Assembly (NCBI GenBank): GCA_028532985.1
Contig: JANCIK010000009.1
Coordinates: forward strand, 1,798,001 to 1,862,000
Length of the DNA stretch: 64,000 nt
Source: Stropharia rugosoannulata
Lineage: Eukaryota; Basidiomycota; Agaricomycetes; Agaricales; Strophariaceae
Reading direction: 5' to 3'
The notes beneath the pieces were generated by a model that searched no databases, was not told the origin of the DNA, and saw only the letters and a list, made by a program, of their open reading frames with translations. Of this stretch, positions 57,383 through 64,000 are shown piece after piece. Position 1 is the first letter of the stretch; every line of letters begins with the position of its first letter. The translations under genes were made by a program, and so were the position numbers.

Positions 57383-59613
57383 CTAGAAACCATTTGATAA
57401 CATACCCTCCAATAGGCGTTCCCTTTCTTCTGGAGAAATGTGGCTAGTCGCACGGCGCGCGAGGAGTTTTTCTGTCCTATATTTCTCGTACAACACCTCT
57501 TTAGTATGGGTCTTGAGAAGCTGTATAGGGCGTAAGTCTGGGATACGAACATCATAAGTGAATTTCTTACTTTGAGGTGGGTAGACAGCACAGCTGTCCG
57601 CAGGGCTGCAAAATCGCAGTGGTTGGGGTCGAGGACGTCAATGGTGCCCCATCGAAATTTCCTGACGAAGACGCCTTTTAGGTCTTCTGGTGGTCCATGC
57701 TGCAGAAAGGCATAGTTTTTGGAACTATGGATTGATGCAGGGGTCTGTGGTGCGCCATCTGCCTGTGACGAGTCGATGCTCTCAGGAGGCGGTTGGCCGG
57801 CAATGAGTGATTGGGCAGTATGGTCAGGGGAGACGGTTCGGCGTGGTTGCTTGTTCATCTCCGGGGCAACGAGGGCGAATGGGAGGAGTGCACTCAGGTC
57901 GGTCTTCGCTACAATATGCGCAGAAAAGCGTACATTAGCCACGCTCTCCGGGTCGTTCGTGTCTGGGGAAACCGGAGAACGGCCGTCCTCTGCAGCTTGG
58001 GACAGGTCACGACGCGACCTGGAGCGCGAAAGTGGGCGACCATGCCGACCAGGACGAAGCTTTATGACAGGGCGGGACTGCCTCTCTTCCTCTTCCTCTT
58101 CACCCTCTTCTCCGGCTTGTTCTTCTTCAGGGACTTCCGGGATTGCAGAACCGTTGCCATTCTCTTCTCCGTTTACATGCCCATTACTCTCACCATTGGG
58201 GGCTGCAAAGGAGGTAGCACGTTTTGGCGTGGCGCTGTCCTCAGCCTTTTTGACTGGCCCGAAGACGCCGAAGTCAATGCCAGCTTCTGCGAGGCCAATG
58301 CGGACTGAGCGGCAAAGGTAAATCGTTATTACGTCTACGGATTTACCAGTTAAAAGCTACGTACCTGCATTCTTCACTGCCAGCAACTTGTCGTCTGTCA
58401 GAGAGTCCGCTCGGGCTATCACTGGGAGGACGTTTGCTCTGACTGACAAACGGCGGATGACCCGAATTTCGGCGGGTGACATCGTCAATGGCCCGTCGTC
58501 CTCATACTGCGACTCTCCAGTCGACGAAGTCTCTGGAAGCAAGTCGGGTGGCATAGAGAGGGTCGTCTCTGAGCGCGTACTATGAACCAGCATAGTCGAC
58601 TGCTCACCTCGCTCGGAAGCGGACATGATTGACGACGGGTCAATCATATATATGCATCTGTTTGACATCAGCACCTATAGAGGAAGAGAAGCCAGCGCAC
58701 TCACAGGTGTATATGCTGGTCGCCCTTGCTCTGCCGCACCACCTTCGATTCCTACAGACCACTTAGTCCAGCCACCATCCCGCCCATTGCGTAGCACCAC
58801 AACGACGCACCTCGGTCATCGTATCCGCGTACTGTGCGTCAATGTACTTGAGCACCGCATTCACCTGACGCTCAAGCCGTAGCTCCCGCCCCTGCCCAAA
58901 ATCCAGTCCGGGCGTGTCGATCACGGAGAACAAGACTCGGTCGAACCGCGATTCGCATATTTCCACACACGCTGTCTGGATCGCCTGCGTCGCGCGGGCA
59001 GCGCCCCTGAGGAAACGCTCGACCGCCGTCTTCTGGTCGCCTGACGCCGTGGGCGAGATATCCGCCGTCTCTAGCAGCAGACGCAGCAGCGCCGTCTTGC
59101 CTGTGCCCTTCCCGCCGACGACCTAGCAGCACCAGCGGACATAGACCGCGCGTTAGCGAGCGTCCGAGAACCCAGCAGAAGCACGCCGTCCCGGCGCGGG
59201 GCACTGTGCGACGCGGAGCGGGGACTCACCATGAGGTTGAACGTAGGCGGCAGCCGCGTCCGGCGCTGGCTACTGCGGCCTGGGAGATACGCAGCGGCGG
59301 CCTTCTTGTCGAACGAGGACGGGGGCGGTCCGGCCATGTACAACGACGAGATGGGGCCATCCGCTGCACCTACAGATGGCCGACGAAATGGTTTATGGAA
59401 CGGGATTGGTGCTTCTCCTTGGAAAGATGTTTTGGTCGCACCTCGGGGCCTGCCATTCTTGTCTGGCGGCGGCGGAGACTGTCTAATGGCGTCGATATCG
59501 ACGAGGTCCGCAGGCCATGGGATGCCCTGACTGTTTAGTTCAGGGAGGGAAGGGGAGGCACGTAGTGTCGGAGTCTCCGGCTCCTTCTTTGGTTTGCGGC
59601 GGAAGGTAAACAT
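57383..59613 (-). CDS. Divergent septin-like GTPase
   Basis: Six exons (59230-59613, 58811-59122, 58705-58742, 58365-58657, 57571-58304, 57383-57520) give an uninterrupted 632-residue frame. The start is MFTFRRKPKKEPETPTLRAS. The P-loop is VVGGKGTGKTALL, complete, and G3 is IDTPGLDF. The G4 region is VIRRLSVRANVLPVIARAD, where septins have AKAD. The septin C-terminal signature follows as RWGTIDVLDPNHCDFAALR, then LLKTHTKEVLYEKYRTEKLL. Compared with canonical septins there is a long disordered N-terminus. There is an insert of about 50 residues between CIYMIDP and the G4 region, and another of about 120 acidic or Arg/Ser-rich residues after IDFGVFG. Septins polymerise into cortical filaments; whether this one does is unknown. 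It is paralogous to the next gene upstream, sharing a 38-base exon at the same place. Confidence 0.85.
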
Positions 59614-60121
59614 GTACTGTCACTGTTCAGGAATGATGAAGAAAGGAGATAGAGGACAGGTCAATCAAAACAACAAAGAAAAAGAAACAAAGCGCTAAAA
59701 GAGTGTTCGGGTAAGTGTATCCTGGAAATGTTTGTTTTTGAGAAGGGTCGTCAACAACGGGAGTCCTAGCGTTAGCAGAGAAACTGGGTAACGGGGACAA
59801 GGAGACAATTCAACAGAACAGAACCACACCACCTTCATAGACCGTGATCACGACCCCACGCAATTTATAGCTACCGAAGTTCGAGTGGAAACCAAGTACA
59901 TAACTTAAAGGAATCAAACGCGCATATGAAAACGGAATGCTTCATTTTACTGGCTACACATACATTTATCCGCTATCGAGCAAGCAATAGCGTGAAAACT
60001 AGATACTACTGCCAATAGAGCCCTAAATAAACCCTTTAAAACAGTCAAAACCAAGACAGGACATCGCTGGTGGGGGATGGGGGATGAGGGATAGATCTAC
60101 ATAGAGCAAAAAGGTTGGAAT
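59614..60121. other. Spacer between two septin-like genes
   Basis: About 510 bases between the stop of the fusion gene and the start of the first septin-like gene, both on the minus strand. It is AT-rich. The promoter of the downstream gene must lie here. Nothing else seen. Confidence 0.45.
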
Positions 60122-63045
60122 TTAGGGTATGGCGTTGTCTATTCTCATTTTCTTCAGAGACCGATGGCTGTCGTCGTACTCCATCGGTCGTTTTAAGTCC
60201 ATCTCGTCCGCCCCGTGCATTTCCACGTCGCGCGCGTCGCCGGTCGACGGTGTCGGCACCATACGCGAGGACGGCGGCGAGAGCGATCCGGGCGACTCTA
60301 CGGTCGGCGCTTTGGACGAAGAAGGCCGCCGTGCCCTCCTATTTCCAGAGCCGTTCGACCCGTTCGAGTCGTGTACATAGCTGCAATCCAACTGCCTGCG
60401 TGTACAGCTCGCACAGGATGGATGTGCACCATCGCACTTTGTTTTTCGAGCTGTGAAGGTATTTAGTAAATAATATATATATATTGCTTTGAGTACTTAC
60501 TGCGACAGAAATTGCAAGCAACGACCTTCGGGCCTGAGCTTGTGGTCTGCCGCGGCACCTTGCCAGGAACCGTCGCCGCGCGCTTGCGCTGCGCAGCCTG
60601 CAGGTCGGAGGCAGGGCGGATCGGGGGCAGCGTCGGTGCAGACATGGGCGCGGGTGTCGTGGGCGCATCAACCGCAGGCAAGGTCGCAATGGGGGGAACC
60701 TCATTGTCCGGGAAGTATCCGCGCGGGGGCGGGGCGCTCGCCATGCCAGATTCGAGCTTCGGGCGCGCAGAAGAGCCCGCGGAGGAGGCCCCGTCCCTAC
60801 TCATGGCCGACATTGACGGGATCGACGATGGATACCCATCTTGCACGCGGCCGACGTTGGAGCTCCTGCGAGATGGCGGCTGGGAGGTCAGCTCCGGGGA
60901 TACAGATGGCTCGTCGCCGTCAGGCGAGCGTTCATCTCCGCTTTCGCTGCCGCTGTCTTCGCCTTTCCTTGTCCTCTGTGTCCCACGTCGTTTGTTCTGG
61001 GGCATATAATCGCAAGGATGGCTCCGCTTCAGGCATTGGCCGCACGTAGGGCGGCCTCCGTCGCATTTCAGTTTCCGTGCTGCATGAGGACACAATCAGG
61101 AATCTGTCAACTGAATAAGGAAAGCCAAGCGGATCTTACAGCGACAGAAGTTGCAGGCAACAGTGATTTTTTTGGTACGAGGTTTCACCCCTGGATCGTG
61201 CCTAATTAATCATCCTGGATAGTACACCAATACATCAATAACTCACTGGGTGCGGTGGCCCGACTGGTGCTGCTGGTCGGGGTCTGGTCTGGCATCGGAC
61301 GCGGGGTAGGCGCCGGTGCACTGCGCTGCTGTTGGACATCACCAGGATAGACGTCGCGGTGCGGCTGAGCCGGGACAGTATGGCGGTGTGGAGGGTGTGG
61401 CGGCGCAGTGTCAATCGCCAAAATAGGCCTAGAAGCATGTCCCATGGGGGGCATGTGCTGGATATTATGGGAGACATTGTGAATGGGCGACAACCGAGTG
61501 AGCAGGTAATCCGCCCGGAACTTTTCGAAGAGGTACATTTGTGTATAGCGCTGCAGAGTCTATCAACGGACACGAGATAATCAGTAGACGATCAGAGGCA
61601 AAGCTAAAGGTGAGCTAGATCGGTATACGTACTTCCATATGATGAAAGATTGCATTTCGGAGCGAGACAAAGTCGCTGTGGGCGGGGTCGAGCACGTCGA
61701 GGTTGCCCCAACGGTATGATCGCACGAATTTGCCGCGCGGATAGACGGAAGCACGCGAGTAGTTGCCGACCGGAGTGTACTGCTGCACGAGTTCGTGGCG
61801 CGACGGGGCCCGTCTGGACACGCCGTCGCTGTGGGAGTACATGTCCGGCGAGATGAGCGCATAGGGCAGGCGGAGCAGCGGGGGTGCAGTGGGCGAAGTC
61901 GGCGGAGTAGTGTTTGTGGAGGCGCCGTTGGGCCCGTGATAGCCGTTGGACGACTCGGGCCTGCTCGCCGCGGTTGCCGCTGCGAGCTCGTCCTGGGCCA
62001 CAGTGAGGGGCGGATCGGTGTCGAAGATGCCGAAGCCGATGCCCGCCTCGGCCAAATCCCTTCGTATGGCGAGCTTGACGGCTGCTAGACGGTCATTTGA
62101 GAGTATGTCGGCGCGGGCGATAACTGGGAGGACGTTTACGCGCGCAGAGAGGCGGCGGATGGCGGCGACGTCGGCCTGGGGCAGAGCTGGCCGGGCGAGG
62201 AGGGGGTTAGTGGTCACTGGGGGCTCGAGGATAACTGGCTCATGGTCGGGCTGGGAGAAGCTGTTTGCACGGCCTCGGGGGATGAGCGGGACATGTGGCC
62301 CCGGAACCGCGGGCGGGACGATTTGGTCCGGGTCCAGGAAGTATATGCACCTAGAACATGGGGTCAGCGACGGGCACTGGGGGCAGCGGGGCACGTACAG
62401 ATGCACGTAGCGGTAGCCGCTCTTGGCCTTCCACTCCTGCATACATACAGGGGTCACGTCAGCAAACGGGGCACGGGGTGGCGGGGAACGGCCTTACATC
62501 GTCGACACCCTCTGCAAAGCGGGCATCGATGTGGCGCATGGTTTCGCTCAGCATGCGCTCAGCGGCGACATCGTCCTTGAAGTCGAGCGACGGGGTGTCC
62601 ATGAGGGTGAGCCCGAGGACACCGCGCTGGCCGCTGTCCTCGAGGGCGAGGTCAACATCGACGGACACGGAGCGGATATATGCTGTGTGTCCGCTGCAGC
62701 CCTGGACGAACTTTGCAACGGACGCGAGCTGCTCCTTGGTGGTCCTCGGGGAGACGACGCTGGTGTCGAGGAGGAGGCGGAGGAAAGATGTTTTGCCTGA
62801 TCCGAGCGGGGTCAGTGGTGGACGCGAGTGGGCGCTGTCGGCGACGCGCTACTTACCGCCTCTGCAACCGGCAACGAGCAGATTGAACTCGGGCTGGGGG
62901 GGTTCTGTCGGGGGCTCTGTTGGTGAGGGGTGGGTGGGGGTTGTGGGGGTCGTTGCGTACCTGTATGCTGGTAGGGGGCCCCGCCGCCGTGCGGGAGTAA
63001 ACGGTCTCCGTCGTCGTTGTGGATCCGGCGGTCGTTGTTGTTCAT
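60122..63045 (-). CDS. Septin-like GTPase fused to two Zn2Cys6 zinc clusters
   Basis: Nine exons (62961-63045, 62857-62916, 62498-62796, 62365-62402 approx., 61633-62350, 61247-61559, 61140-61190, 60501-61079, 60122-60450). Every junction is GT-AG and the sum gives an open frame of 823 residues. The N-terminal half is a septin-like G domain: LLVAGCRGGKTSFLRLLL (P-loop with Ala at the first Gly position), LMDTPSLDF, VNVLPVIARAD, RWGNLDVLDPAHSDFVSLR and TLQRYTQMYLFEKFRADYLL. A Pro/His-rich linker follows. Zinc cluster A is at residues 517-544 (Cys 517, 520, 527, 534, 537, 544) and cluster B at 710-737 (Cys 710, 713, 720, 727, 730, 737). Both have CX2CX6CX6CX2CX6C. The start MNNNDRRIHNDDGD was chosen; an in-frame ATG at 63186 would add 47 residues. 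Function is unknown: a DNA-binding or metal-binding septin is the literal reading. Confidence 0.78.
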
Positions 63046-63494
63046 GGAGGCCAGAACGGGGAAAGCAGGATTGCCCGCGCAGAGGCAAGCGCTTTCGCAA
63101 AACTGATGTGGAACCAATATCTCGCTAATTCCCACCGACTCCCGAGCCAATCGGAACAAAACACGGGCCACCTCGCCCTGATCCATCCTCCGCCCCCACG
63201 TTCTCGTGGGCTGCGGCGCATGCGGCCGTGAAAATGATCATATTGGGCTACTACTATGGTACCGACGCCGTGCACTACAGAGGGGCGCGGGCGCGCAGAG
63301 AAAACGGGGTACAAATATCGTGGGAGCGGTCGGTATGCGCCCGAAGAGCGCATGTACGCCGCTAAAAAAGGTGGATGGCAACAGGGTACGTAAGGCGATG
63401 TCCTGAGGATCTGTCAGGACGGGTGTGGGGGAGGTTGATCACCGTCGGCGCAGCGACATGGGCTGGCGGGCGTGGGTGTGATCCGTGGATCCAT
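63046..63494. other. Spacer between Zn2Cys6 gene and septin/Zn2Cys6 fusion gene
   Basis: About 450 bases. An in-frame upstream extension of the fusion gene reaches 63186. The rest is presumed promoter or 3' UTR. A donor-like site (ctg|gtcggg) just before the stop of the upstream gene leaves open a splice across this spacer, but no matching acceptor with the right frame was convincing. Confidence 0.4.
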
Positions 63495-64000
63495 TCAGTC
63501 CCTTTCTGCTCCCGACCAGTCTTCTGGGCTTCGCCGATACTCGCGCGCCGGGTCGGGCGCTGCGAAGCGCGGGGGCGGCGGCACGGGCGGCTGGAACGAG
63601 AAGACGTCGAGCGTGTCGAGCGACATGACGTGCGTGTACGGGTGCATCTCGGGCGCCTGAGCAGCGAGCTCGTACGTGGGCAGCGACGGACGGTCGGGCC
63701 CCGAGCCTCCCGCGCCCGCGGCGTCTGTGCGCTTGGAGCGGCTACCCTTGGGGGCCTTGCCGGGGCCGCGGCGCTTGGGGGTGGACACGTACTCACAGTG
63801 AATCTTGCGTGCGGCGCAGTGGGCGCAGGTGGGGCGGGCGCCGTTGCAGCGCAGCTTGCGGCCTGCGGGGGTCAGACGGGGGGACAGGGATGAGCATGGG
63901 GCGTACCTCGGCAGAAATTGCACGCGACGGCGGTCTTGCGGGGCGCGGGGCCCTTGGAAGCGGGATCGTCGGCGGGGGGCTGCTGGGGCGCGGACTGGGG
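63495..64000 (-). CDS. Zn2Cys6 zinc-cluster protein, 5' end outside window
   Basis: Partial: the 5' end lies beyond 64000. Two exons are visible. The right one reads DDPASKGPAPRKTAVACNFC and splices (GTACGC donor, CCGCAG acceptor) to GRKLRCNGARPTCAHCAARK, then IHCEY. This forms one Zn2Cys6 cluster with spacing 2-6-6-2-6, followed by a basic KRRGPGKAPKGSRSKRTD stretch. The tail is Pro-rich and ends REYRRSPEDWSGAERD at 63495. The ACNFCR start, the cluster spacing and the intron position are the same as in both clusters of the neighbouring fusion gene, so they probably share an origin. Zn2Cys6 proteins are normally fungal transcription factors binding CGG-type half-sites. Targets are unknown. 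Confidence 0.78.
   Translation of the reverse strand, partial: PVRAPAAPRRRSRFQGPRAPQDRRRVQFLPRYAPCSSLSPRLTPAGRKLRCNGARPTCAHCAARKIHCEYVSTPKRRGPGKAPKGSRSKRTDAAGAGGSGPDRPSLPTYELAAQAPEMHPYTHVMSLDTLDVFSFQPPVPPPPRFAAPDPAREYRRSPEDWSGAERD

Noticed and set aside
63045..63186. Upstream start of the septin/Zn2Cys6 gene at 63186
   Set aside because: The frame is open, but the extra 47 residues look like a translated leader and have no septin-like features. Kept only as an alternative.

Overview
The window is nuclear DNA of a filamentous basidiomycete, most likely an Agaricomycete. Genes are closely spaced on both strands and split by many short GT-AG introns of about 50-60 bases. The content is typical of mushroom-forming fungi: two F-box/leucine-rich proteins, a DUF6533-like membrane protein, fungal CorA and PQ-loop transporters, chorismate mutase, THI4, and Zn2Cys6 proteins. 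I see no tRNA, rRNA, CRISPR array or intact transposon.

Layout. 1-4.1 kb has no supportable gene. 4.1-8.7 kb holds two trafficking genes, VPS45 and ERV46. 9-10.5 kb is an unrecognised coiled-coil nuclear protein, 11.7-13.7 kb a NUDCD1-like protein, and 14-16 kb an ENTH-domain (Ent3-like) clathrin adaptor. After a gene-poor 3.7 kb with a minisatellite comes a GC-rich, intronless, divergent pair of membrane proteins (19.7-21.7 kb). Then follow an F-box protein, a CorA Mg2+ transporter, a Tma23/GPATCH4-like G-patch protein, prohibitin-2, a Ypq-type vacuolar transporter, a second F-box protein, a second G-patch protein and an old yellow enzyme (23-39 kb). TIM9 and DAHP synthase are divergent at 41 kb. 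44.4-48.6 kb is a tandem array of three metallo-beta-lactamase-fold hydrolases, each 295 residues. Next come a peroxisomal (-SKL) acyl-CoA dehydrogenase, the proteasome chaperone Nas2/PSMD9, THI4 and chorismate mutase.

The last 7 kb is the most unusual part. Two paralogous, divergent septin-like GTPase genes lie in tandem on the minus strand. The second (60122-63045) splices in frame into a proline-rich linker and two Zn2Cys6 zinc clusters. This predicts a single 823-residue septin/zinc-cluster fusion. A third Zn2Cys6 gene starts just upstream and runs off the window. All three clusters are split by an intron at the same codon and phase.

Working links: DAHP synthase and chorismate mutase are the entry step and the Phe/Tyr branch step of aromatic amino acid synthesis. 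VPS45, ERV46 and the ENTH protein all act in vesicle traffic. The lactonase-like triplet next to a peroxisomal acyl-CoA dehydrogenase may be a small accessory catabolic or detoxification cluster (inference).
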